This document shows positions 26,224-34,190 of a stretch of 64,000 nucleotides of DNA, in pieces; the first letter of the stretch is position 1; each line of letters starts with the position of its first letter. The translations under genes were made by a program, and so were the position numbers. This DNA is from CAVZCK01 sp963798805 (GTDB lineage Bacteria; Pseudomonadota; Alphaproteobacteria; Rhizobiales; Rhodomicrobiaceae), in the NCBI GenBank assembly GCA_963798805.1, contig CAWCVC010000014.1:62001-126000 (forward strand), in the 5' to 3' direction. Under the pieces are notes generated by a model. The model was not told where the DNA came from. It saw only the letters and a program-made list of their open reading frames with translations, and ran no database searches.

Positions 26224-26790
26224 TCAGGCGGCCTCGTCGTGAGCTTCCTCAATCTCTTCCTTCCGGCTCATCCGCGCAGCCTTGTTCAAGGACTCGCCGA
26301 TCGCCTGGATCGCCATGACTTCGTCGATATCCTGCACGGCAGCGATTTCGCGAGCCATCCGGTCCAATGCAGACTCGTAAAGCTGCCGTTCCGAATAGGA
26401 CTGCTCCGGCTGACTATCCGAGCGATGGAGGTCGCGCACGACTTCAGCGATCGAGATCAGGCTGCCGGAATTGATCTTGCTTTCATATTCCTGAGCACGG
26501 CGGCTCCACATGGTCCGCTTCACCCTCGCGCGCCCACGGAGCGTTTCAAGCGCCTTGCTTACTATGGCATTGTCGGAAAGCTTGCGCATGCCGGCGCTCT
26601 CGCATTTCGTCGTCGGCACCCGCAGGGTCATTTTGTCTTTTTCAAAATTGATGACAAAAAGCTCGAGTTTATAACCCGCGATTTCCTGCTCTTCGATGCC
26701 AACAATGCGCCCCACGCCATGCGTCGGGTAGACGATGAACTCGTCTTTCCGAAATCCGGTCTTGTGTACTGGTTTTTTCTTCGCAGCCAT
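26224..26790 (-). CDS. carD: CarD family transcriptional regulator
   Basis: A 188-residue protein from the ATG at 26790. The frame is open 47 codons further up, but MAAKKKPVHKTGFRKDEFIV is the usual family N-terminus. The N-terminal RNA-polymerase-binding Tudor-like domain reads IVYPTHGVGRIVGIEEQEI and continues to TLRVPTTK. The C-terminal helical DNA-interacting domain follows, with RRAQEYESKINSGSLISIAE. CarD binds the polymerase beta subunit and stabilises open complexes, particularly at rRNA promoters. It is transcribed alone and ends at its own terminator. Confidence 0.93.
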   Translation of the reverse strand: MAAKKKPVHKTGFRKDEFIVYPTHGVGRIVGIEEQEIAGYKLELFVINFEKDKMTLRVPTTKCESAGMRKLSDNAIVSKALETLRGRARVKRTMWSRRAQEYESKINSGSLISIAEVVRDLHRSDSQPEQSYSERQLYESALDRMAREIAAVQDIDEVMAIQAIGESLNKAARMSRKEEIEEAHDEAA

Positions 26791-27392
26791 ACTCGTTCTC
26801 ACGTTCTTGTCCCGACGCCGAAGCCGGGAGCTTGTTCTGACCACGTCGTCTCCGCCACGGCCGACGAATGAGAGACAGCCAACCTGCGCTACGACGCAGA
26901 TCGTCCTGCGCAACTGCGCCCATGCCCCCATCGACGCGACTGCACAGATCTGAAAGCTCAGAATCGGTGAAGGTGAATGCGAAATATTTATCGCCCGCGA
27001 TCCAATGTCGCGGATCGCCTCTCACCTATACGCAAAATTAAGAAAGACCCTTACCCGAATTACGGGAAGTTTCGCGTGCTGTCACCAATCGTATGCTTTG
27101 TGGTATGAACAGTACCACATTTACGTTTTTTTTGGAAGCCGGAGCAGAGAGCCGTTTGGGAAAAAATCGGTTTAATTTGGGCGCTTGCGCAACATTGTTA
27201 ATAACCACAATGAGCGCTGCCGTCTTTTCCGCGTTGCAATGCGCTCGCGGCTGCCTCCAAAGCTAACTGCAAGAAATGTAATTATTGCAGTGCAGAAGTT
27301 AAAGGCTGGTATGGGGAAATTCCGGTACCCTCCACAAGATTCTCAAGGGCGTGGATAACGGCCGGATTCCTCCCGAGTGTGTACCTTAAGTA
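26791..27392. other. 600-base intergenic region with two inverted repeats
   Basis: No gene is supported between carD and the Nudix regulator. The part next to carD should hold its promoter. The AT-richer middle has two inverted repeats. CATTGT (27193-27198) and ACAATG (27207-27212) are flanked by GCGCT and AGCGC. ACTGCAA (27266-27272) and TTGCAGT (27285-27291) flank a 12-base AT-rich spacer. Neither has a T-tract, so protein-binding sites or a structured RNA are both possible. Confidence 0.45.
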
Positions 27393-28418
27393 TCAGCCGC
27401 GGCCGCCTTTCACTCTGACGCCTGCTGACGGGCGTTCCAAAATAACCTCGCGCCGGAAGCGGTAGGCCTTCGCGGGGCGCCCTCCCGTGGCGGTGCGGAT
27501 CTCACCCGTAGGCTCCACCAGGCCCGACGCCGAAATGAGCCGGCGGAAGTTCTGCTTATGGAGATGGCTCCCGAGAATTGCTTCGACAGTGCGCTGAAGC
27601 TCGAACAGGGTAAAGCTCTCGGGCATCAGCTCGAATATCACCGGCCGGTATTTGATCTTGCCGCGCAATCTGCTCATAGCGGTCGCCAGGATGCGGCGAT
27701 GATCGAACTGCATCGGAACGCCGAAACTGGGAAGATCCCGCCACTGCCGGGCGGCCTTGCGCCCGTCGGTTAGCGCCTCGGGAACCAAGCCCGCCTCGTA
27801 AAGCAGCTCGTATCGATCGAGAACCTTTTCTTCGTCCCTGCCGTGATCGCCGCCAAAACAAATGCCGATGCGCTCCTCGCGTTTCAGCGGGCGGACCGGC
27901 GTGTCGGTCGGCTCCTTCTGCTTCGCCCAGTGGTTGAGACGAGGCAGGATTTCCTCGGTCAGAATGGCCGGCCGGTCGTTGCGCCAGTCCTCCCAGGGGA
28001 AAAAATTGTACCAGTTCTGCCAGGCCCCGTGTTTCAACCCGCAATGCGCTCCGGCATTGGTCAGTGCAAGGTAGCCGATCGAGACGACTTGCGGGCCGAT
28101 ATCGCCAAGCCGTGCATGGCGGCCGCGGTCTCCAAACGTATAAAGCTGTTCGACATAGCCGAGTTCGAGACCGGTCTGATCCTCTACCCAGGCCCGCAGG
28201 CCGATTTCCAGGGTTCTGTGTTCGAGGGGCGCGAATAGGCCGAAAGGCAATGCCGCCCGCGCGTGCGGCGCGCCGTCGCCGGACTTGACGACAAGAATGC
28301 GCGGATTGTCGCCATCCACCGAGACGATGGCGGCTGTGAGACCGATTTCAACGGCAACATCGCCGGCCAACGGCATCTTCAAGCTGACCGGGGGTTCTGA
28401 AACCGATTGAGACGGCAA
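27393..28418 (-). CDS. NrtR-like Nudix-domain transcriptional regulator of NAD metabolism
   Basis: A 341-residue protein with an N-terminal Nudix fold and a C-terminal winged helix (FTLFELQRTVEAILGSHLHK, then FRRLISASGLVEPTGE and GRPAKAYRFRRE). The Nudix box reads G-LFAPL-E-...-RAWVED-QTGL, so the catalytic REUxEE core is degenerate. This fits NrtR-type regulators that sense ADP-ribose or related NAD breakdown products without hydrolysing them. In alphaproteobacteria such proteins control nadABC or NAD salvage genes, none of which are in the window. It is longer than classical NrtR (about 230 residues) because of an insert between the domains. It is transcribed alone after a small terminator. 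Confidence 0.7.
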   Translation of the reverse strand: MPSQSVSEPPVSLKMPLAGDVAVEIGLTAAIVSVDGDNPRILVVKSGDGAPHARAALPFGLFAPLEHRTLEIGLRAWVEDQTGLELGYVEQLYTFGDRGRHARLGDIGPQVVSIGYLALTNAGAHCGLKHGAWQNWYNFFPWEDWRNDRPAILTEEILPRLNHWAKQKEPTDTPVRPLKREERIGICFGGDHGRDEEKVLDRYELLYEAGLVPEALTDGRKAARQWRDLPSFGVPMQFDHRRILATAMSRLRGKIKYRPVIFELMPESFTLFELQRTVEAILGSHLHKQNFRRLISASGLVEPTGEIRTATGGRPAKAYRFRREVILERPSAGVRVKGGRG

Positions 28419-28427
28419 GGCTTAGCT

Positions 28428-28460
28428 CCAAAAGCAAAAGGGCGCCGTTGAAGCGCCCTT
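28428..28460 (-). terminator. small terminator after the four-helix membrane protein gene
   Basis: An 8-bp stem, AAGGGCGC at 28438-28445 and GCGCCCTT at 28453-28460, is followed on the minus strand by TTGCTTTTGG. It lies between the genes at 28496 and 28418. Confidence 0.6.
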
Positions 28461-28495
28461 CCGGTTTGCCAGATCGAGGCGGGGCTTCGTTGGCG

Positions 28496-28927
28496 TCAAT
28501 CGGTGGCTCCGCCAAAACCGAAGTCCCGCCGCGCGGCGCGAATAGTGATCGAGAAGCCCGCAATGACGTCGATCAGCGTCACGACCAGAATGAAGAAGAA
28601 CTCCGAGGTCGCCGCCTGACGTACGACGAGAAACTCAACGAGGCAGACCACGAAAAGGATCGTCGAAAGCGCGTGATCGACAATCGATGAGCCGCCGGTT
28701 CGGGTCGCCTTGATCAGTTCGACGAACAGCAGCACTAGCGTGATGATTGTAATAAGGTCGCCGACAGTGAGCGTCCAGGTTGCTCCCGAAATCATATCGA
28801 CTGAGAACAGATGCTCATCGAGAACCGTGGGGCCGGGAGGATTCGCGTCAGTCGGCCAAGCGGAGGAGAAGACGATTACATTATAAAGAAGGATCGCAAC
28901 GAGAAGCCATGGAATGCTGAGGATCAT
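28496..28927 (-). CDS. conserved hypothetical four-helix membrane protein
   Basis: A 143-residue integral membrane protein. Hydrophobic segments lie near residues 3-22, 50-70, 83-104 and 108-130, with a basic C-terminal tail (TIRAARRDFGFGG). It has no cysteine pair or catalytic motif. Proteins of this form occur widely in Hyphomicrobiales near housekeeping genes but have no assigned function. Its start is clear: GGAGATAACCG precedes the ATG on the minus strand. Confidence 0.65.
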   Translation of the reverse strand: MILSIPWLLVAILLYNVIVFSSAWPTDANPPGPTVLDEHLFSVDMISGATWTLTVGDLITIITLVLLFVELIKATRTGGSSIVDHALSTILFVVCLVEFLVVRQAATSEFFFILVVTLIDVIAGFSITIRAARRDFGFGGATD

Positions 28928-29020
28928 CGGTTATCTCCATCTCTAATGTCCCTCGAACGACACCCGTCCGCCAGCGTCTACCCCGGCTGCTGCACCGAGC
29001 CAGCCGAATGTGGGCGGGGC

Positions 29021-29206
29021 TCAAACTTCGTCTTTGGCTTCCAGAATCTGCTTGCCGCGATATTTGCCGGTTTTCAGATCGATATGATGCGGACGGCGCA
29101 GCTCACCAGATTCCTTGTCCTCGACATAGGTCGGGGCGGTCAAAGCGTCGGCGGACCGGCGATTTCCGCGCTTCATCCGAGAGGTTTTTCGTTTCGGAAC
29201 GGCCAT
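29021..29206 (-). CDS. rpmF: 50S ribosomal protein L32
   Basis: A 61-residue basic protein beginning MAVPKRKTSRMKRGNRRSAD, the typical alphaproteobacterial L32 start, with a GAGGTAAAG ribosome site ahead of it. It has HHIDLKTGKYRGKQIL at the C-terminal end and lacks the four zinc-binding cysteines, as is normal for this group. It is a component of the large ribosomal subunit. In this window it sits directly downstream of mtgA on the same strand, 152 bases away. Confidence 0.96.
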   Translation of the reverse strand: MAVPKRKTSRMKRGNRRSADALTAPTYVEDKESGELRRPHHIDLKTGKYRGKQILEAKDEV

Positions 29207-29358
29207 TTTCTTTACCTCGAGAAAAACAAACACGCACCTGCCAAAAGCACTCGCGCCCCGCAAGCCGGTCGTGATCCAAATCCGTTAGTCGCTACCCGGC
29301 GCTGTTCAGGCGTCCTTATAATGATGTCGCGTCACTTTGGCCAGAGCGGAGTCCGTCT

Positions 29359-30315
29359 CTAGCCGTCGAAAATACAGGCTGCATCCTGCGCTTCGCGATC
29401 GACGCGCGCCTGGATGCGGCCGGCGAGGCGCTGCATATGTGCGCTCGGCCTGCCGGCATTGCGCTTGAGCGGACTCGGCAGCGCGGCTGCAAGCAGAGCG
29501 GCTTCTGTGCGGGTCAGCGACCTGGCGGACTTGCCGAAGTGGTATCGTGCCGCAGCCTCGGCGCCATAGATCCCCGGTCCCCATTCCGCGATGTTCAGAT
29601 AGACCTCCACGACCCGCTGCTTCGGCCAGACGAAGCTGATGAAATAGGCAAGCGGAACCTCGAGCGCTTTTCGGATATAGGTTTGCTCGGACCAGAGGAA
29701 AAGGTTCTTCGCGGTCTGCATTGGGATGGTGCTTGCGCCGCGCGGCTTGTCCCCGTCCTCCAGATCATCGAGCGCTTCGCCGACCGCATTCCAGTCGACG
29801 CCCCAATGCGTGCAGAGCGCAGCATCCTCGGATATGACGACGGCTGTGGCAAGATTAGGCGAGATGCGGTCGAAATCGACCCAGCGCCGTCTCACCTTCT
29901 GGCCGGTGAGGAGGTCCCGCAGCATCGGAACGGAAATCGGCGGATCGAGGAAGCGATAGACCAGGATCATCGGATAGGGCAGCACGAGATACGCAGCGAC
30001 GGCAATCGCGGCGATCCGCAGACCTTGCGCAATGCCTGGGTGGCGATCCCGCCACGTCCCTACGGCGCCGGGTTCGCGCGCCACAGCATGGTTCGAAGGC
30101 GCAGCGCTTGCGCCATTTTTTCCGCGCCAAACGTCTCCAATCGGAGCATGCGACGCAGAATTCCGCATCGTTCGCCAACTAATCGGCCATTGACGCGTTT
30201 TCTGCCATAGCCTCGTGGCTTCGCGGACGCCCATTTGAGCTTTGCGTGTGAAATTATCGCCGGCGGCCTTGAGGCGCACATTTATCTGGCGCATCTTTTC
30301 GCCAAAGACTCTCAT
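29359..30315 (-). CDS. mtgA: monofunctional peptidoglycan transglycosylase
   Basis: A GT51 glycosyltransferase of 318 residues from the ATG at 30315; the ATG at 30342 would add nine residues and overlap ispA. A basic N-terminal region of about 100 residues precedes the single membrane helix (GLRIAAIAVAAYLVLPYPMI). The catalytic domain shows motif 1 ISEDAALCTHWGVDW (catalytic Glu), motif 2 GASTIPMQTAKNLFLW and motif 3 KALEVPLAYFISFVWPKQRV, then LNIAEWGPGIYGAEAAA. There is no transpeptidase domain. It polymerises lipid II into glycan strands on the periplasmic face. The N-terminal extension is longer than in most MtgA proteins. Confidence 0.9.
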   Translation of the reverse strand: MRVFGEKMRQINVRLKAAGDNFTRKAQMGVREATRLWQKTRQWPISWRTMRNSASHAPIGDVWRGKNGASAAPSNHAVAREPGAVGTWRDRHPGIAQGLRIAAIAVAAYLVLPYPMILVYRFLDPPISVPMLRDLLTGQKVRRRWVDFDRISPNLATAVVISEDAALCTHWGVDWNAVGEALDDLEDGDKPRGASTIPMQTAKNLFLWSEQTYIRKALEVPLAYFISFVWPKQRVVEVYLNIAEWGPGIYGAEAAARYHFGKSARSLTRTEAALLAAALPSPLKRNAGRPSAHMQRLAGRIQARVDREAQDAACIFDG

Positions 30316-30329
30316 GGACTCGGAAACAC

Positions 30330-31244
30330 GTGCTAAATACATCGGATATTGAAGCTTTTAACCAGCGCCTTCAGCGCTGCGCAACCCTTATAGAAAAGCG
30401 CTTAGACGATTGGCTGACGGTCTCCGATCGGCGCGGATTCGTACCTGACCGCTTGAACGAAGCGATGCGGTACGCCGCTCTCGGGGGCGGGAAACGTTTG
30501 CGCCCCTTTCTGGTTCTGGAGAGCGCGCAATTATGCGGCTTGCCCGATGAAGCCGGGCTGAATGCCGGCGCCGCGCTCGAATGCGTGCATTGCTATTCGC
30601 TGGTGCATGACGATCTGCCGGCGATGGACGACGATGATCTGCGCAGAGGGCGGCCCACGGTGCACAAGGCGTTCGACGAGGCGACCGCAATTCTCGCGGG
30701 CGACTCCCTCCTGACGCTGGCCTTCGAGATCGCGTCCGATCCTGCCACTCATGCCGATCCGCTCGTGCGCAGCGAATTGGCGCTCGGTCTTGCACGCGCC
30801 GCCGGGCGCGCAGGGATGGCCGGCGGACAAATGCTCGACTTGGAAGCGCCAGGCAAGACCCTGTCCGAGGCGGGCATCATGCGCCTGCAGGCGATGAAGA
30901 CCGGAGCGCTGATCTGTTTTGCCTGCGAGGCGGGCGCGATTCTCGCTCGCGCCACAGCGGTTCAGCGGCAGGCGCTTCTCGATTATGGGCGTGCGCTGGG
31001 GGTCGCATTTCAACTCGCCGACGACCTTCTCGACGTCGAGGGGGACGCCGCGCTGGTCGGCAAGGCGGTCGCCAAGGACGAGGACGCCGGCAAGGCGACG
31101 CTGGTTTCGCTGATCGGGGTCGATGCCGCCCGCGAACGGCTCCGCGAGATGGAAAGCCGGGCACGCGACGCGCTTGCGCCTTTCGGGAAGCCGTCGGCGA
31201 CCCTATCCGCAGCAGCGCATTTCGTCGCCAACCGGACGCACTGA
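30330..31244 (+). CDS. ispA: farnesyl diphosphate synthase
   Basis: A 304-residue trans-prenyltransferase. The first aspartate-rich motif is D94-DLPAM-D100, the bacterial type with four residues between the aspartates, preceded by Tyr89 at the -5 position, which limits products to C15. The second motif is QLADDLLDVEGD. It condenses IPP with DMAPP and GPP to farnesyl diphosphate, feeding undecaprenyl phosphate, quinone and hopanoid synthesis. It starts with GTG at 30330 and is divergent from mtgA, another user of the polyprenyl pathway. A dxs gene, often its neighbour in rhizobia, is not present here. Confidence 0.9.
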   Translation: MLNTSDIEAFNQRLQRCATLIEKRLDDWLTVSDRRGFVPDRLNEAMRYAALGGGKRLRPFLVLESAQLCGLPDEAGLNAGAALECVHCYSLVHDDLPAMDDDDLRRGRPTVHKAFDEATAILAGDSLLTLAFEIASDPATHADPLVRSELALGLARAAGRAGMAGGQMLDLEAPGKTLSEAGIMRLQAMKTGALICFACEAGAILARATAVQRQALLDYGRALGVAFQLADDLLDVEGDAALVGKAVAKDEDAGKATLVSLIGVDAARERLREMESRARDALAPFGKPSATLSAAAHFVANRTH

Positions 31245-31275
31245 TGAAAGTGGGGCTTTGCTCTGGTTCGGTCCG

Positions 31276-31683
31276 CTATGTACTCTGGCGGTATCCGAAG
31301 GCAGACAGGGCGAGCGCCGCCCAGCCGATCATGAAGGAGACGCCACCGACGGGGACGACCGGCACGCCGCTTTTCACTCCGTTGAGCACCTGCTGGTAAA
31401 TGCCACCCGAGAACAGGACGATGCCGATCAGGAAGGCGAAGGCTGCGACCTGCAGCATCCAGCTTCCCCAAGCCGTCCGGCGGCCCTCGGTTGCGGCCAA
31501 CAAAGCCGCAATGCCGAACAGCGCGATCGAATGTAGGAGATGAAAATTCTGCGCGATCTCGAAGGCCTTGGTCTGCCCTGAGATCACATTGAGCGTGCCC
31601 AGCGAGTGAGCAGCGTGGGCCGCAGCGATCACCGCCAGGAGCGCGGAGATCCCGGCGATGAACACCCAGATCCGAAATGACAT
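31276..31683 (-). CDS. DUF423 family membrane protein
   Basis: A 135-residue protein with four helices and the DUF423 pattern: AAAHAAHSLGTL near the N-terminus, QNFHLLHSIALFGIA, then GIVLFSGGIYQQVL and the closing VPVGGVSFMIGWAALAL. The family (E. coli YgdD) is of unknown function. It ends the minus-strand run that starts with cysS and lies ten bases after the cimA stop, so it may be in that transcript. Confidence 0.88.
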   Translation of the reverse strand: MSFRIWVFIAGISALLAVIAAAHAAHSLGTLNVISGQTKAFEIAQNFHLLHSIALFGIAALLAATEGRRTAWGSWMLQVAAFAFLIGIVLFSGGIYQQVLNGVKSGVPVVPVGGVSFMIGWAALALSAFGYRQST

Positions 31684-31693
31684 GCCGATTCCC

Positions 31694-33313
31694 TCAAGCC
31701 GCCAGCGCTTCCGGCGCAGGGGCCTTGTTCTTCAAGAGCTTATAGGTGATCGAGTCAAGTAACGCTTCGAAGGAGGCATCGACGATATTGGGCGAGACGC
31801 CGACGGTGAACCAGCGCTGGCCGCTGTCGCGGTCGAGCGTTTCGATCAGCACGCGGGTGACCGCGTCGGTGCCACCGGTCAGGATGCGGACCTTGTAGTC
31901 GACGAGCTCGATGCCGTCGATATAGTCCTGATATTTGCCGAGATCGCGCCGGAGCGCCTGATCGAGCGCGTGCACCGGGCCGTTGCCCTCGCCGACATTC
32001 ATGACGGTCTGACCGGCGACGCTGACCTTCACGGTCGCCTCGGACACGGTGATCAGCTCGCCGAGCGCGTTGTGGCGACGCTCCACCATCACCCGAAAAC
32101 TGTCGACGCTGAAGAATTCCGGCACTTCCTCTAGCGTCCGGCGGGCCAGCAGCTCGAAGGAGGCATCAGCCGCCTCATAAGCGTAGCCGCTCGCTTCGCG
32201 CTGCTTCACCTCCTCGAGAAGCTTGGCGACATGCGGATCGTCAGGACGGACCGAAATGCCGATGCGCGCCAGTTCGGCGAGAATGTTGGAGCGGCCCGCC
32301 TGATTGGAGACCAGGAGCTTGCGGCTGTTGCCGACGGCTTCCGGCGGCACATGCTCATAGGTGCGCGGGTCCTTCTGGATCGCCGAGACATGGATGCCCC
32401 CCTTATGCGCGAAAGCCAACTCGCCGACATAAGGCGCCTGACGGTTCGGCGCGCGGTTCAGCACCTCGTCTAGCAGGCGTGAGGCGTGCGTCAGCCATTT
32501 GAGCTGTTCGAGGCTGATGCCGGTCTCGAAGCGGTCGGCAAAATCGGGCTTCAAAAGCAGCGTCGGGATGATCGAAGTCAAATTGGCATTGCCGCAGCGC
32601 TCGCCGAGCCCGTTGAGCGTGCCCTGCACTTGCCGCGCACCGGCGCGGATCGCGGCGAGGGTGCTGGCGACTGCGTTTTCGGTGTCGTTATGCGTATGGA
32701 TGCCGAGATGATCTCCGGGCAGCTCGTTCAGCACATCAGTGACGATGGCCTCGACCTCATGCGGCAGCGTGCCGCCATTGGTGTCGCAGAGCACCACCCA
32801 GAGCGCGCGCGCCTCGTACGCCGCGCGGACGCAGGCGAGTGCGTAATCGCGATTGGCCTTGTAGCCGTCGAAGAAATGCTCGCAGTCGATCATCGCCTCG
32901 CGGCCGGTCTCGGTCACGGCGCGAACCAACTCGGCGATCGATTGCAGGTTTTCCTCGTTCGAGACGCCGAGCGCCACCTGGACATGATAGTCCCAGCTCT
33001 TGGCGACGAAGCAGACGGCATCGGCCTCCGCCTTGAGGATCTCGGCGAAACCGGGGTCGTTAGAGACCGAGCGCCCGGCGCGCTTGGTCATGCCGAACGC
33101 GGTGACGCGCGCATTCCTGAAGGCCCGCTTCTCGCTGAAAAAGGCCGTATCCGTCGGATTGGCGCCCGGATAGCCGCCCTCGATATAGTCGAGACCCAGC
33201 TCGTCGAGAGTGCGGGCGATGAGCAGCTTGTCCTCCAGCGAGAAGGTCACGCCCTGCGATTGCGCCCCATCGCGCAATGTGGTGTCGAAGAGATAAAGCC
33301 GCTCCTTGCTCAT
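31694..33313 (-). CDS. cimA: (R)-citramalate synthase
   Basis: A 539-residue enzyme of the DRE-TIM metallolyase family, from the ATG at 33313 with GAAGGG upstream; an ATG at 33340 overlaps the previous gene. Catalytic features are LFDTTLRDGAQSQGV, the HTHND metal-binding motif (GIHTHNDTENAVA) and GTLNGLGERCGNANL. The C-terminal LeuA-type regulatory domain ends in VSPNIVDASFEALLDSI. CimA condenses pyruvate and acetyl-CoA to citramalate, a threonine-independent route to 2-oxobutyrate and isoleucine. Sequence places it in the CimA rather than LeuA branch, though mixed activity cannot be excluded. Confidence 0.88.
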   Translation of the reverse strand: MSKERLYLFDTTLRDGAQSQGVTFSLEDKLLIARTLDELGLDYIEGGYPGANPTDTAFFSEKRAFRNARVTAFGMTKRAGRSVSNDPGFAEILKAEADAVCFVAKSWDYHVQVALGVSNEENLQSIAELVRAVTETGREAMIDCEHFFDGYKANRDYALACVRAAYEARALWVVLCDTNGGTLPHEVEAIVTDVLNELPGDHLGIHTHNDTENAVASTLAAIRAGARQVQGTLNGLGERCGNANLTSIIPTLLLKPDFADRFETGISLEQLKWLTHASRLLDEVLNRAPNRQAPYVGELAFAHKGGIHVSAIQKDPRTYEHVPPEAVGNSRKLLVSNQAGRSNILAELARIGISVRPDDPHVAKLLEEVKQREASGYAYEAADASFELLARRTLEEVPEFFSVDSFRVMVERRHNALGELITVSEATVKVSVAGQTVMNVGEGNGPVHALDQALRRDLGKYQDYIDGIELVDYKVRILTGGTDAVTRVLIETLDRDSGQRWFTVGVSPNIVDASFEALLDSITYKLLKNKAPAPEALAA

Positions 33314-33321
33314 GGGGCCCT

Positions 33322-33795
33322 TCACCGTTGGGGCGGCCATTCGGCCGTGTCATGGTCTGGATGCTGATAGGAGACGATGCCGATGAGGAAAGCATCGGAG
33401 TGGGGGCTTTCGCCAGCCTGCCGGGTAGGCAAGGACGCGAGCGCGTCGACGAAAGGCAGCTTGTCCGCCGGATTGACCTGGATCACGGGCGCGGCTCGGG
33501 TGGGGTCGTCGAAGGCTCCGATGGCAAGCTCGATCCCGCCATCACATTCGTAACTCAGCGGCGTGCCGCAATCGCCGCAAAAGCCTCGGCGTGCCTTGTT
33601 GGAGCTGGCGAAATATTTCGGCGCGCCGCGCGTCCATTCGACGCCGTGGCCGGTTACCAGCGGGCCGTAAAATGACCCGAACGCCTTCTGGCACATTCGG
33701 CAATGGCAGATGGACGGACGACCAAGTCTTGCGGCGCGAAAGCGGACCGCCCCGCACTGGCAGCCGCCGCTGTAGATGGTTGGGGTTTCGGTCAT
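33322..33795 (-). CDS. GFA-family (CENP-V/GFA domain) zinc protein
   Basis: A 157-residue protein with the zinc-binding cysteines of the GFA fold: GGCQCGAVRF, CHCRMCQKAFGSFYGP and GFCGDCGTPLSYE. The family includes the glutathione-dependent formaldehyde-activating enzyme, but most members, like this one, have no proven activity. The C-terminus (DTAEWPPQR) is typical of alphaproteobacterial members. Its start overlaps the VOC gene stop by four bases, so the two are translationally coupled. Confidence 0.88.
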   Translation of the reverse strand: MTETPTIYSGGCQCGAVRFRAARLGRPSICHCRMCQKAFGSFYGPLVTGHGVEWTRGAPKYFASSNKARRGFCGDCGTPLSYECDGGIELAIGAFDDPTRAAPVIQVNPADKLPFVDALASLPTRQAGESPHSDAFLIGIVSYQHPDHDTAEWPPQR

Positions 33796-34190
33796 TGGAC
33801 AGCCTTGTGGCAGACGGCTTCGAGATTGTGGCCTTCGGGATCGATGATGAAGGCGCCGTAATAGTTGGGATGATAATGCGGGCGCAGACCCGGCGCGCCA
33901 TTGTCGGTGCCGCCCGCCACGAGTGCTGCTTTGTAGAAGGCGTCGACCTCGGCGCGGTCCTCCGCCCGGATGGCGATGTGCATGGGCGGCTGGGTCTTGC
34001 CCGCCCCGCCGATCCAGAGGAACGGCTTTTCGCGGCCGAGGCCGGCGGTGTCGAAATCGCCAGTCACATCCTTGCCGAAGCGCATCAGCACCTTGATGCC
34101 GAGCGGCGCCAGCGCCTTTTCGTAGAAGATCAGCATGGTCGCAAAATCCGCGACGCTTAAACCCATGTGATCGATCATGCGCTCGCTCAT
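33792..34190 (-). CDS. VOC-family (glyoxalase/bleomycin-resistance fold) protein
   Basis: A 132-residue single VOC module pair starting MSERMIDHMGLSVADF. Likely metal ligands are H8 in DHMGL, the His in MHIAIRA and the late Glu in HNLEAVCHK. These proteins catalyse varied metal-dependent reactions, so no substrate can be named. Its start overlaps the cysS stop by four bases, and its stop overlaps the GFA start, so it belongs to the cysS-cimA transcript. Confidence 0.85.
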   Translation of the reverse strand: MSERMIDHMGLSVADFATMLIFYEKALAPLGIKVLMRFGKDVTGDFDTAGLGREKPFLWIGGAGKTQPPMHIAIRAEDRAEVDAFYKAALVAGGTDNGAPGLRPHYHPNYYGAFIIDPEGHNLEAVCHKAVQ

